A stretch of 64,000 nt of DNA, taken from positions 2,852,001 to 2,916,000 of the forward strand of contig NZ_JACHJB010000001.1 in assembly GCF_014207745.1 (NCBI RefSeq), in the 5' to 3' direction. The notes under the pieces were generated by a model that had not been told where the DNA came from, searched no databases, and saw only the letters and a program-made list of their open reading frames with translations. Position 1 is the stretch's first letter. Every line of letters starts with the position of its first letter. The position numbers were made by a program, and so were the translations under genes. This document shows positions 1 through 8,539 of the stretch, piece after piece. Source of the stretch: Nonomuraea muscovyensis (GTDB taxonomy: Bacteria; Actinomycetota; Actinomycetes; Streptosporangiales; Streptosporangiaceae).

Positions 1-129
1 TCCCGGTGTCAGGCCGGAGCAGGTCGAACAAGATCGGCAGGCGTCATGTCAGCGGTTCGAATAGGCCTTTTCGATCACGTACGGCTGGAAACACGGTTAC
101 GAGAGCCGCATGCCGGTGCCCGATGAAGG

Positions 130-1371
130 TCACGTCCGGACGGCGGGACCGAGGATGAAGGTCGTTCCCTCGTGAGCGGGCACCCTCACCGCCAGCTCCG
201 TCTCGGCCAGGGCCCCGGCGATCTCCTCGCGGTCGCCCGCCCACCCGAGGTAGAGCTCGTTCACCAGGTCGCCCCTGGTGTCGAAGGCCGTGTCGTGGCT
301 CTGGGTGTTCCAGAAGACCGCCCTGGGTGATTCCACGTCCTCGGTCAGTTCGGCCACGCGCTGCCAGCATCCTGACGTGGTGGGCCAGAGGGCGGGCTCG
401 GCGACGTATCCCTTCGCGGCCAGGCGTTCGAAGGCCCGCAGGATCCGGCACAGATCGGAGGTCTCCGCGGCGGCCAGCCAGGTCACGATGCCTTCGTCCG
501 GCTCCTGGGAGCCGTGGGCCGCCGCCCGAAGCCGCTCCATCGCCGCCTCGAAATCGTCTTCGTCCTCCGGCTCGTCCTCGGGGACACGGACCACGAGCCC
601 CTCCCAGGCGAAGGCTGACTGGATCTCCGACGGAAGGCCGCCCCTCCAGCGGACGTCGACATCCCGGCGCAGGCCGCCGTCGGCCGAGAACGCGTCTGAG
701 ATGTCGTCCGGCAGGGTCAGCAATCCGTATTCGTCGGTCGCGGACGCGAACTCCTTGCCCGTGACGTGTCGCCACCCCTTCTCGTCCAGCCGGTCGAGGG
801 CCCGGTCGAAGGCCTCGCTGTGCGTCTCGGCCGGCGAATGCGCCCTCTCGCGCCTGGCCGCTTCCCGCCGATGATGTGCGACCACCATCGCCCACCAGCA
901 ATGCGGATGCCTGAACGCCTCAGGATCGAGTTCCTCCAGCCCTGCGGCGATCTCCGCGAGGCGGGTTTTGTCGTCCGCGGGCCGCTCCGCCCGGGGTGCG
1001 TCCACGTACGCGCCCAACCGGCGCACGAACTCGGCGAACGCCTCCAGCGTGGTGTTCACGATCTCGAACCCGGGCTCCTCGTCCTCGTCTCCTCGGGAAA
1101 GGAGCACGACGCTCCCCTCGTTCACATCGAGGAAGTACAGCATGTCGCCGTCGGGCCCGGTTCCGCCCAAGATCAGGGCCCGATCGTCCTCGTCCAGCGG
1201 GCGGACGGTGAACAGCCCGAGCGGCCCGTCGGGGATGTCCGCGCAGAAGTGCCCGCCTGCCACCCTGGGCAGCCCGGTCTCGGTGAGGAGCACGAGGTCG
1301 GCCTGGGACAACCCGAGTTCCCTCCCCTTCTCGACGTCCAGGGTGACGAGATCCTCCTTGCCCGCGGCCAT
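130..1371 (-). CDS. SUKH-4-like hypothetical protein
   Basis: Predicted 413-residue soluble protein. The start is the ATG at 1371, preceded by GAAGGGAA about 7 nt upstream; the open frame runs further upstream, but that part reads as low-complexity Pro/Arg shadow sequence. Residues 1-120 resemble the SUKH (SMI1/KNR4-like) fold, seen as a hydrophobic strand pattern ending in a 'VNTTLEAFAEFVRRL'-like helix. In that family such proteins are often immunity partners of secreted toxins. The C-terminal half (from about residue 140, with a CWWAMVVAHHRR segment) is not recognised. No toxin gene is visible next to it. The SUKH assignment is by pattern only. Confidence 0.6.
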   Translation of the reverse strand: MAAGKEDLVTLDVEKGRELGLSQADLVLLTETGLPRVAGGHFCADIPDGPLGLFTVRPLDEDDRALILGGTGPDGDMLYFLDVNEGSVVLLSRGDEDEEPGFEIVNTTLEAFAEFVRRLGAYVDAPRAERPADDKTRLAEIAAGLEELDPEAFRHPHCWWAMVVAHHRREAARRERAHSPAETHSEAFDRALDRLDEKGWRHVTGKEFASATDEYGLLTLPDDISDAFSADGGLRRDVDVRWRGGLPSEIQSAFAWEGLVVRVPEDEPEDEDDFEAAMERLRAAAHGSQEPDEGIVTWLAAAETSDLCRILRAFERLAAKGYVAEPALWPTTSGCWQRVAELTEDVESPRAVFWNTQSHDTAFDTRGDLVNELYLGWAGDREEIAGALAETELAVRVPAHEGTTFILGPAVRT

Positions 1372-1574
1372 GGCGTTCCCTTCAGCGGGGCGAGTCTTCC
1401 GACTGAAGAACCGTAATGACCCGATCTCGTCGGTGTCTCCGGATCGCTGATATCGGCGATCATGCGCCCCGGGCGGGCTTTGTGGCGGGTCTCCACGGGT
1501 GGGGTCGGCCGGTCGAGGGCTGAGCCGGGGCGGCCGCCTGGTCGGGTCGCACGACAGCGACGCGGGTGGCGCGG

Positions 1575-4500
1575 CTACGTCGTCAGTGCGGCGGTGTGGT
1601 GGCGCTCGGGTGCGCCGAGCTGGTTGAAGATCGCGTGGGCCCGTTGCCAGCGGGCCTTGGCCAGGGGGGTTCTCCCCTGGCGCTGGTAGGCGTGGCCGGC
1701 GGTGAGTAGGGTGCGGGCCTCCGCCAACCGCTGGCCGGTGCGGCGTTGCGTGCTCAGCGCGCGCCGGCAGTGCTCCAGGCACGCGGTCACGTCTGCGAGG
1801 CCGAGGGCGGCGATGGCGAGGCGGGTGTGGGCCTGGGCGGCCGAGAGCGCGTATCCGGACGTGCGGGAGAGGTATAGCGCCTGTGTGGCGTGCTTGGTCG
1901 CGGCGTCGAAGTCGTGGCGGGCTGCGTGGAGGTCGGAGAGGGCGAGCAGCGCGTCGATCTCGCCGCGCCGGTGCCCGGTGCGATGGACGATGTCCAGGGC
2001 GAGGTCAAGCCGGTCGGCGGCGTCGGCCAGGCGAGCCTGCTTGATCTGGACGTCGGCGAGGCCGGTATGGGCGAAGATCTCGTGGCGGCTGTCGGACAGC
2101 CGTTGGGTGATGTCGAGACTGGCGGCGAGGGCCGCGGTGGCATCCTCGTACCGGCCGGCGTCGCGGTGCACCAGGCCGACGGCGGTCAGGGCGGCTGCTT
2201 CCTCGTGCTGGGCGCCGATGGTTCTGCAGATGGCCAGCGACTGGTCGAGCGCGTCGAGTGCGTCGTCGAAGCGGCCCCGCTCTCGGTGGACGATGGCGAT
2301 GTTGATGACGGCGATGGCCTCGTTCTGATGCTGGCCGGTCTGGCGCAGCAGCGGCAGCGCGAGCTCGCCGAACTCGGCCGCGCGGGTCAGGTCGCCGGTG
2401 AGCAGGTACGTGGCCGCCAGGTTGGAGAGCACGGCGGCCTCGCCGAGCTCGTCCCCGATCTCTCGGTCGATGGCCAGCGCCTGCTCCATCCGGCGGATCG
2501 CCGGCCTGGACTGGCCGATCTGGCCCAGCACGATGCCGGTGTTGCACAGGGCCACCGACTCCCCCTGCCGCCACCCCGCGCTCCGCGCGAGGGCCGCCGC
2601 GGTCTCGCATTCGTCGATCGCCGCCTGGAACTCGGCGGTGCGCCAGCGCAGGAACCCCAGGCTGTGCCGCATCGCCGCTTCGCCGAGCACGTCGCCGGCC
2701 GCCTGCGCGGCGGCCAGTCCGGTACGCGCCACCGACAGCCACTGTGTCAGCGGGGCCTGCACCTGCAGGAAATCGCGAAGTGCGTGGGCCAGTTGCCACA
2801 CCATCCGGTGCCGGCCCGATGCGGCGGCGTGATCGAGTGCCGCGATCAGGTTCGGCCACTCGCCGGAGATCCACTGCCGGGCCTCGATCTCCTCGGGGAA
2901 CCGCGTGACCGATACGGCGGCCGGCCAGGGGTCGGCGGGAAGCCGCAGGCGGGACCGCCCGTTGAGGGCGAGGGCGGCCTGGCCGGCGGTGTGGAGGTAG
3001 AAGTGGAGCAGGCGGCTGATCGAGGCGTCCCGTTCCGCAGGCGGGTCGTGCTCGGCGGCGAGCTGCCCGGCGTACTCCAGCAGCAGGTCGTGGCAGACCA
3101 GCCGGCCCTCCGCGGTGACCTCTGCCAGGTGAAACCGGGCCAAGGCGTCGATCAACGGCGCCACGTCGTCCGCGGGCAGGCCGGCGAGCGCCGCCACCGC
3201 GGTGGGGGCCAACCCGGCCGGGGCCGGTACCAGGCCCAGGAGCCGGAACACCCGTCCCGCCGCGGCAGGAAGGGCCTGGTAGGACAGGTCGAACGCGCCG
3301 CGTACGGTCGCGTTGCCGTCGCCGTCGACCCGCAACTGGCTCATGGGGCCGCGCGCGGCCAGTTCCTCGACCAGCTTCCGCACGCTCAGGTGGGGCCGGT
3401 CCGCCAGGCGGGCCCCGGCGATCCGAAGGGCCAGCGGCAGGTGACCGCACAGATCCGCCAGTTCGGCTGCGGCGTCCCTGTCGGCGCCTACCCGGTCCGC
3501 GCCGGCTGTGCGGGCCAGCACATCGACGGCGTCGGTGGCGGGCAGGACGTCGAGTACGAGCCGGTGGGCGCCGTCCAGGGCCACCAGGCCGCTGAGCCGG
3601 TCCCGGCTGGTCACCAGCAGCAGGCATCCGGGATCCCCGGGTAGCAGCGGACGTACCTGATCGGCGTCGGCGACGTTGTCCAGCACGACCAGCACCCGCC
3701 GACCCGCCAGGATCGACCGGTACATGGCGGTCTGCGCGTCCATGCTGATCGGGATGCGTTCGGCTGCCACTCCGAGTGCGCCCAGCGACAGGGCCAGCGC
3801 CTCGGCGGGCGACATCTGCGGTCCGGTGTGGAAGCCACGCATGTCGAGAAAGAGTTGCCCGTCAGGGAATCGCCCGCTGGCTCCGTGCGCCCAGTGCACC
3901 GCCAGGCTCGTCTTGCCCACCCCGGCGGTCCCGGTGATCATCGCGAGCACCGTGGCCGCGGGAAGCGTGTCGAGCCGGCGCAGGGACGCGGTACGGCCGG
4001 TGAAATCGGCGAAGTCCGGCGGGAGTTGCGCCGGCACCATGGGCTCGGCCGTCCTCGTGGTGTGCTGGTCGATGTCCGCGCCGGTCCCGGCGGCGTCGGC
4101 GATGATCGACGTCTCGAGCTCGCGTAGCTGCGGGCCGGGCTCCAGGCCGAGTTCGCTGATCAGCAGGCGGCGGGCACGTTGATAGACCTCGAGGGCGTCG
4201 GCGCGGCGGCCGCAGCGGTATAAGGCGATCATCAACTGGCCATGGAGGCGTTCGCGCAGCGGGTGTTCCTCGATGAGACCGGACAGCTCGCCGACCAGTT
4301 CGGCGTGCCGCCCCGCGACGAGTTCCGCGTCGATCCGGTCCGAGATCGCCGCGAACCGGGCCTCCTCCAGGCTGCCGCACAACCGTTCACGCAGGGCGCC
4401 GGACGCGGCGTCGGCGAGCGCCGGTCCCTGCCACAGCGCGAGGGCCTCGGCCAGCCGGGCGGCGCGCAGGTTCGGCTCCTTGACGGCCCGTGCCTCATCG

Positions 4501-4829
4501 ATCAACATGCCGAATCGGTGCAGGTCCACCGACTCGGGTCTGACCTGCAGGCAGTAGCCTCCGCCAAGAGCCAGCAGCGGCACCGGCTCATCGGCGCCCG
4601 CCGATCGCAGCGCGGACCGGATGCGCGACATCAAGGTCTGCAGCGTCGCCCTGGCCGTCGACGGTGGAGCCTGGCCCCACAGCAGGTCGATGAGACGCTC
4701 TGCGGTGATCATCCGTTGCGGTTCGAGCAGCAGCACCGCCAGGGCGAGGCGCTCCTGGCGCCGTCGTAGCCGAATCACCTCGCCCTGGGAAGAGCGGATC
4801 TCCACCGGCCCCAACAGCCTGAACTCCAC
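1575..4829 (-). CDS. AfsR/SARP-family regulator (BTAD, NB-ARC, TPR)
   Basis: Predicted 1084-residue transcriptional regulator of the AfsR type. An OmpR-like winged-helix domain (about 1-95, starting MEFRLLGPVEI-like) is followed by a bacterial transcriptional activator domain (about 97-245), an NB-ARC ATPase with P-loop GTAGVGKTS near residue 305, and a long TPR array (about 640-1060). Family members are ATP-driven regulators of secondary metabolism or differentiation. I chose the GTG at 4829 because TAACCT lies 7 nt upstream as a leaderless -10 box and because the family starts this way; an ATG at 4895 adds 22 residues of poor-quality sequence. It is divergent from the MFS exporter at 5051, which is a plausible target (inference). 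Confidence 0.88.
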   Translation of the reverse strand: MEFRLLGPVEIRSSQGEVIRLRRRQERLALAVLLLEPQRMITAERLIDLLWGQAPPSTARATLQTLMSRIRSALRSAGADEPVPLLALGGGYCLQVRPESVDLHRFGMLIDEARAVKEPNLRAARLAEALALWQGPALADAASGALRERLCGSLEEARFAAISDRIDAELVAGRHAELVGELSGLIEEHPLRERLHGQLMIALYRCGRRADALEVYQRARRLLISELGLEPGPQLRELETSIIADAAGTGADIDQHTTRTAEPMVPAQLPPDFADFTGRTASLRRLDTLPAATVLAMITGTAGVGKTSLAVHWAHGASGRFPDGQLFLDMRGFHTGPQMSPAEALALSLGALGVAAERIPISMDAQTAMYRSILAGRRVLVVLDNVADADQVRPLLPGDPGCLLLVTSRDRLSGLVALDGAHRLVLDVLPATDAVDVLARTAGADRVGADRDAAAELADLCGHLPLALRIAGARLADRPHLSVRKLVEELAARGPMSQLRVDGDGNATVRGAFDLSYQALPAAAGRVFRLLGLVPAPAGLAPTAVAALAGLPADDVAPLIDALARFHLAEVTAEGRLVCHDLLLEYAGQLAAEHDPPAERDASISRLLHFYLHTAGQAALALNGRSRLRLPADPWPAAVSVTRFPEEIEARQWISGEWPNLIAALDHAAASGRHRMVWQLAHALRDFLQVQAPLTQWLSVARTGLAAAQAAGDVLGEAAMRHSLGFLRWRTAEFQAAIDECETAAALARSAGWRQGESVALCNTGIVLGQIGQSRPAIRRMEQALAIDREIGDELGEAAVLSNLAATYLLTGDLTRAAEFGELALPLLRQTGQHQNEAIAVINIAIVHRERGRFDDALDALDQSLAICRTIGAQHEEAAALTAVGLVHRDAGRYEDATAALAASLDITQRLSDSRHEIFAHTGLADVQIKQARLADAADRLDLALDIVHRTGHRRGEIDALLALSDLHAARHDFDAATKHATQALYLSRTSGYALSAAQAHTRLAIAALGLADVTACLEHCRRALSTQRRTGQRLAEARTLLTAGHAYQRQGRTPLAKARWQRAHAIFNQLGAPERHHTAALTT

Positions 4830-4836
4830 ACCGAGA

Positions 4837-4842
4837 AGGTTA
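4837..4842 (-). promoter_or_regulatory. -10 box, leaderless promoter of AfsR-like gene
   Basis: TAACCT on the minus strand, followed by 7 nt and then the GTG at 4829. No Shine-Dalgarno sequence is present. The layout fits an actinobacterial leaderless transcript and supports the GTG start. Confidence 0.5.
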
Positions 4843-4953
4843 CCGGCGGGTGTATGCGCTCCAGATCCGTCCAGGGGATGGCAAGGAGATGGCATGCCCG
4901 GCGGGCCAGGCTGCGACGGTACGACCGTGAACGCCCGGATGGAGGTGATCGGG

Positions 4954-4980
4954 ATGAAGCGCGAGCCGAGCTGGGGCTAG
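4954..4980 (+). CDS. Possible 8-residue leader peptide (MKREPSWG)
   Basis: A tiny ORF with an unusually strong ribosome site: GGAGGTGAT at 4941-4949 is a near-complete anti-16S match, and its GGAGG core is 8 nt from the ATG. An in-frame ATG at 4939 would give 13 residues. The ORF stops 15 nt before a perfect 11-bp hairpin (4996-5020) and 70 nt before the MFS gene. This layout is typical of leader-peptide attenuation of efflux genes. Function is inferred; no homology was recognised. Confidence 0.35.
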   Translation: MKREPSWG

Positions 4981-4995
4981 TCCCCACAGGTGAAC

Positions 4996-5020
4996 GTGGC
5001 CCGGCCATCGGCCGGGCCAC
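4996..5020 (+). promoter_or_regulatory. Perfect 11-bp inverted repeat before MFS gene
   Basis: Arms GTGGCCCGGCC (4996-5006) and GGCCGGGCCAC (5010-5020) with a 3-nt loop. No T-run follows, so it is more likely an attenuator stem or a dyad operator than an intrinsic terminator. The CCAC at 4984-4987 could pair with the left arm's GTGG and form a competing structure. Confidence 0.5.
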
Positions 5021-5050
5021 ATCTGTCCGAGGTGAGGAGCAGGGGCGTTC

Positions 5051-6307
5051 GTGGACGAGCAGGAGGCCGACCGGCCCGCTACCTTCCGGGAAGTACTCGC
5101 GGTCGCGGAATATCGCTCTCTGTACGCGGCGACCGTGCTGTCCTGGATCGGCGACTACTTCGCCAAGGTCGCGGTAGCGGTACTGATCTTCAGCGACACC
5201 GGGTCCGCGTTGCTGTCCGCCGCGGGCTTCGCCGTCAGTTACCTGCCGTGGGTGGCCGGAGGGCCCGTCCTCGCCGCTCTCGCGGAGCGGTTCCCGTACC
5301 GGCGGGTCATGATCATTTGCGATCTGGTCCGGGCGGCTCTCGTGACGCTGGTCGCGGTGCCCGGGCTGCCGCTGCCTGTCCTGCTCCTGCTGCTGGTGGC
5401 GTCCTCCATGCTCACACCGTCGTTCGAGGCGGCTCGGTCGGCCATGGTGGCGCAGTTGCTGACCGGAGACCGCTACGTGCTCGGCCTGTCGCTGCAGAAC
5501 ATGTCAGGCCAAACCGCGCAGGTCGCGGGTTACGCGGTGGGAGGGTTGATCGCCGCTGTCGACCCGCACGTCGCGTTGCTGATCAACGCGGCGACGTTCG
5601 GGGTTTCCGCGTTGCTCCTGTGGCGCGGAGTACGGGCTCGGCCGCCGGCCATGACCAGGGTGCGCGATCGATCCCTGCTGGCGGAGACCGGTGATGGCCT
5701 GAGGCTGGTGCTGGGGCATCCGGTCATGCGACCGATCGCGCTCGTGGTGTTCAGCCTGGTCGCGATCGTGATCGTGCCGGAGGTGCTGGCCGTCGCCTGG
5801 TCGGCCGAGTTGGGCGGAGGGTCTCGGACCGCGGGTCTGCTGATGGCGGCCATTCCGGTCGGCAATGTCATCGGCGGCATCCTGACGCGGATGACGGAGC
5901 CCGCGCGGCGGCTGAGGTTGCTCAGGCCGCTTCTGCTGGCGGCTCCCTTGCTCCTTGTGCCTGCTCTGGCCCGGCCGCCGTTCGTCGTGGTGTTCTTGCT
6001 GATGGTCGGCGCCGGCATCGCCAACATGGTCATGGCGCCGTTGAACGGGCTGTTCGTCAGCGTGCTTCCCGGCGACTTTCGTGCCCGTGCTTTCGGGATC
6101 ATGCAGGGGGGCATCCAGATCACGCTGGCGGTCTCGGTGCTCGCCGCGGGTGCGTTGGCCGAAAGGTTCTCTGTGCCGATCGTGGTCGGGGCCTGGGCTG
6201 TCTGTGGCCTGGTCTTGATGGGGGTCGCCGTCAGGACCTGGCCGGGAGTCGAAGTCATCGATGCCGAGGTCGCGCGAGCCGCAGAACGGAACCGGCAGAC
6301 TCACTGA
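5051..6307 (+). CDS. MFS transporter, EntS-like
   Basis: Predicted 418-residue inner-membrane exporter of the major facilitator superfamily, closest in pattern to the EntS/MFS_3 group (N-terminal FREVLAVAEYRSLYAATVLSWIGDYFAKVAVAVL-type segment, split here as residues about 12-45). About 12 hydrophobic helices and the loop motif ERFPYRR after helix 2 are visible. The start is GTG with AGGAG and AGGGG just upstream (5034-5045). The gene is divergent from an AfsR-like regulator and preceded by a possible leader peptide and hairpin, suggesting inducible drug or metabolite efflux. The substrate is unknown. Confidence 0.85.
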   Translation: MDEQEADRPATFREVLAVAEYRSLYAATVLSWIGDYFAKVAVAVLIFSDTGSALLSAAGFAVSYLPWVAGGPVLAALAERFPYRRVMIICDLVRAALVTLVAVPGLPLPVLLLLLVASSMLTPSFEAARSAMVAQLLTGDRYVLGLSLQNMSGQTAQVAGYAVGGLIAAVDPHVALLINAATFGVSALLLWRGVRARPPAMTRVRDRSLLAETGDGLRLVLGHPVMRPIALVVFSLVAIVIVPEVLAVAWSAELGGGSRTAGLLMAAIPVGNVIGGILTRMTEPARRLRLLRPLLLAAPLLLVPALARPPFVVVFLLMVGAGIANMVMAPLNGLFVSVLPGDFRARAFGIMQGGIQITLAVSVLAAGALAERFSVPIVVGAWAVCGLVLMGVAVRTWPGVEVIDAEVARAAERNRQTH

Positions 6308-6396
6308 CGAGGCGCGGCCGGGCCGACGGAGACATTTCCGTCAGGTGTCTCGTTAGAGTGTTGGCTCTGAGTCGCTCTCCCGTTGCGAGGACACGC

Positions 6397-6870
6397 ATGG
6401 CGGACGAACCCGCTAAGCCACGACGGCTTACTGTCTACGCTGAAGCTGCTGCTGTTCTGGCCCTTGTCGTGGCGGTCATCGGCGTGGTCGTGGCCGTTTT
6501 CGCGTTCGAGCACGACAAGGAGGTCGCCACTGGAAGCCCGGGGGCTACTCCCGTAATCACGGTCACACAGTACGTCCCAAGTCGCGATGCCCAAGAACCC
6601 GAAAAGACGAGCTCTTCCTCACCCGGTTTCTGGGGCGGAGTCGGCGTGGTGGTTCTCACCATACTGACCGGCCTCTTCTCCAGCTTCCTGGTTTTCATGT
6701 CCTGGGAAGAACTGGTAATCTCAGATTTTATCGTTTTTCTCATTACGGTTGCGATCGCGGGGGCTCACGCTTTCGCACTTTCGTTTCTGGGCATCACTTC
6801 GGTCTGGGCCATCATACTCGCGATAATGTTCGCGGCGATCGGATTCGTCGCCAACGTGTTCGCCGGTTAG
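6397..6870 (+). CDS. Hypothetical four-helix membrane protein
   Basis: Predicted 157-residue membrane protein. The ATG at 6397 has GAGGA 6 nt upstream; a TTG/GTG-type start at 6358 is less likely. There is a hydrophobic helix near residues 14-38, a Ser/Thr/Pro-rich outer loop (about 45-75), then three more helices to the C-terminus. Base use is clearly less GC-rich than the neighbours (runs such as TTTTATCG), which hints at recent acquisition or a fast-evolving gene. The family was not recognised. Confidence 0.6.
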   Translation: MADEPAKPRRLTVYAEAAAVLALVVAVIGVVVAVFAFEHDKEVATGSPGATPVITVTQYVPSRDAQEPEKTSSSSPGFWGGVGVVVLTILTGLFSSFLVFMSWEELVISDFIVFLITVAIAGAHAFALSFLGITSVWAIILAIMFAAIGFVANVFAG

Positions 6871-6991
6871 CGCAGAACGCGCACGTCGGATCGCCGGAGC
6901 TACGCGCACAGCGCGCCGCGAGTGATCGACGAGAGAGGCTCCTCGCCGTGTCTGCGCCGGCGAAGGGCCCGCTGAGCCGACGGTTTCGAGG

Positions 6992-7390
6992 TCACAGCGA
7001 CGAGCGGTCAGCGGATGTAGGCGCTTTCAGCTTCTTCCACCACGTCATATCCACCTCCCAGTTCGTCGGCTCAGCCCACTGTTGGGCGCGCCTGACGATC
7101 TCATCGGGAAGGCGCACCGAATGCTCCCGTACGTAGTGGGCCAGTCCCTGCGGCCACAGGAACACGCCATCCGTGAACTCCAGGCTGCCGTTGGCCATGG
7201 CGCAGATTCGGCACGGCGAGAAGCCGGCCGTGGCGTAGGGAGCCCGCATACCGCTCTCGAGGTACAGGGCGAGCAGGTCACGTTCTTCGGGACTCCAGTC
7301 GGGATCGACCCAGTCCTGCGGCCGAGGCCATTCCGGAGCGTCGAGGCTCCACCAGTAGCCGATCAGCCGCAGAGGGGGGATATCCACCAT
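6992..7390 (-). CDS. Hypothetical protein with CRIC motif
   Basis: Predicted 132-residue soluble protein with many Trp residues, including DWVDPDWSPEERDLL and a central CRIC motif (about residues 60-63) followed by MANGSLEFTDGVFLWPQGLAHYV. The last part looks like a small beta-sheet core found in uncharacterised actinobacterial proteins. The CxxC has no second pair, so a zinc ribbon is not supported. It stands alone between a membrane protein and a TAXI lipoprotein. No function can be assigned. Confidence 0.6.
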   Translation of the reverse strand: MVDIPPLRLIGYWWSLDAPEWPRPQDWVDPDWSPEERDLLALYLESGMRAPYATAGFSPCRICAMANGSLEFTDGVFLWPQGLAHYVREHSVRLPDEIVRRAQQWAEPTNWEVDMTWWKKLKAPTSADRSSL

Positions 7391-7529
7391 GGGGCGATAC
7401 TCGCAGAGTCATACCCGGCCGCGCCGACCGGACCACATCTCCGGCGTGCCGGTCGCGTGACCGATGGGGTGGGCAGGCAGGGGGACACCTGAGGGCGACG
7501 AGTCATCGGTGACCGACGGCCGCCGTCCG

Positions 7530-7535
7530 TATCAT
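7530..7535 (+). promoter_or_regulatory. -10 box, leaderless promoter of TAXI gene
   Basis: TATCAT, then 6 nt, then the ATG at 7542. There is no ribosome binding site, which fits a leaderless mRNA. Confidence 0.5.
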
Positions 7536-7541
7536 CTCGGC

Positions 7542-8501
7542 ATGGTGCCGAACCTGGAGTTACGGCTCAGCCGGCGGGCGGCGCTCCTGGCCGCCGGAGG
7601 GCTGCTCGCCGGGTGCTCCCAGCAGCCCGAGGCCGACAAGGTCCACCTGCGACTGGCCACCGGGCCGGCGGGGGCGGTGTACCGGCGCATCGGCGGTTCG
7701 CTGGCCGAGCACATCTCCGAGCAGGTGCCGGGTGCCACGGTGATCACCGTGCCGAGCGGGGCGTCCACCGACAACATCCGGATGCTGCGGGCCGGCGAGG
7801 TGCACCTCGGGCTGACGAGCCTGGACGCGCTGATCACGGCCGACGGCAGCGCGCCCGAGGGGCTCTCGGCGATATGCCGGCTCTACGACAGTCACCTGCA
7901 TCTCGTGGTCATGGCCGGGTCGGCGATCGACGAGTTCCGGGACCTCGACGGCAAGCGCATATCCCTCGGTGCCCGCGACTCGGGCACGGAGTTCACGTCG
8001 CTGCGGCTTCTGGAGCTCGACCTGGTGAACGTCGACGGCCGGTATCTCAGCCAGGCCGAATCGGCGGCGGCGCTGCGCGACGGCGAGATCGACGCGATGT
8101 TCTCCCTGACCGGCGTCCCGACACCCGCCATCACGGAGCTGGCGCAGCGGCACCCGATCCGGCTGATCCCGTTGGACGCGCAGGCGGACGCGCTCTTCAC
8201 GGCGTTCCCGGGTCACTACGCTCCGGCCATGATCCCCGCGACGGCCTACGCCGGAGTCCCGGCCACCCGCACCGTCGCTGTGCCGAACGTGCTTCTCGTG
8301 CGCAACGACCTGCCCGATGACCTGGTCCACGCCATCACCGGCACCATCTTCACGCACGCTGGCACGATCACCTCCGCCGGCCGCGACGACGCCGAAGCCG
8401 TTCCCGAGGCGTGGCAGATCAACGTGCGCACCGGGATCTCAACCGCAGCGATCCCGCTCCATCCGGGCGCGGCCGCCTGGTTCCGCGACCGCAAGCGCTG
8501 A
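7542..8501 (+). CDS. TAXI-family solute-binding lipoprotein
   Basis: Predicted 319-residue exported lipoprotein of the TAXI group of TRAP-type binding proteins. The N-terminus carries twin arginines (LSRRAALLA) and a lipobox LLAGC with Cys near residue 23. The mature part opens with LRLATGPAGAVYRRIGGSLA, typical of the ligand-binding first strand. The ATG at 7542 follows a leaderless -10 box. No TRAP membrane subunit (DctQ/DctM) lies nearby; instead the gene is convergent with a TctE-like sensor kinase and close to a TctCBA transporter. It may therefore serve as a periplasmic sensing accessory rather than a transport component (inference). Confidence 0.8.
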   Translation: MVPNLELRLSRRAALLAAGGLLAGCSQQPEADKVHLRLATGPAGAVYRRIGGSLAEHISEQVPGATVITVPSGASTDNIRMLRAGEVHLGLTSLDALITADGSAPEGLSAICRLYDSHLHLVVMAGSAIDEFRDLDGKRISLGARDSGTEFTSLRLLELDLVNVDGRYLSQAESAAALRDGEIDAMFSLTGVPTPAITELAQRHPIRLIPLDAQADALFTAFPGHYAPAMIPATAYAGVPATRTVAVPNVLLVRNDLPDDLVHAITGTIFTHAGTITSAGRDDAEAVPEAWQINVRTGISTAAIPLHPGAAAWFRDRKR

Positions 8502-8539
8502 CCCGGCACCGCGACAGGCCGGCGACGGGAGCCGGGTCC

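Noticed and set aside
4830..4895. ATG at 4895 as start of the AfsR-like gene
   Set aside because: The extra residues look random, and TAACCT-N7-GTG at 4829 fits a leaderless start at the family-typical position.
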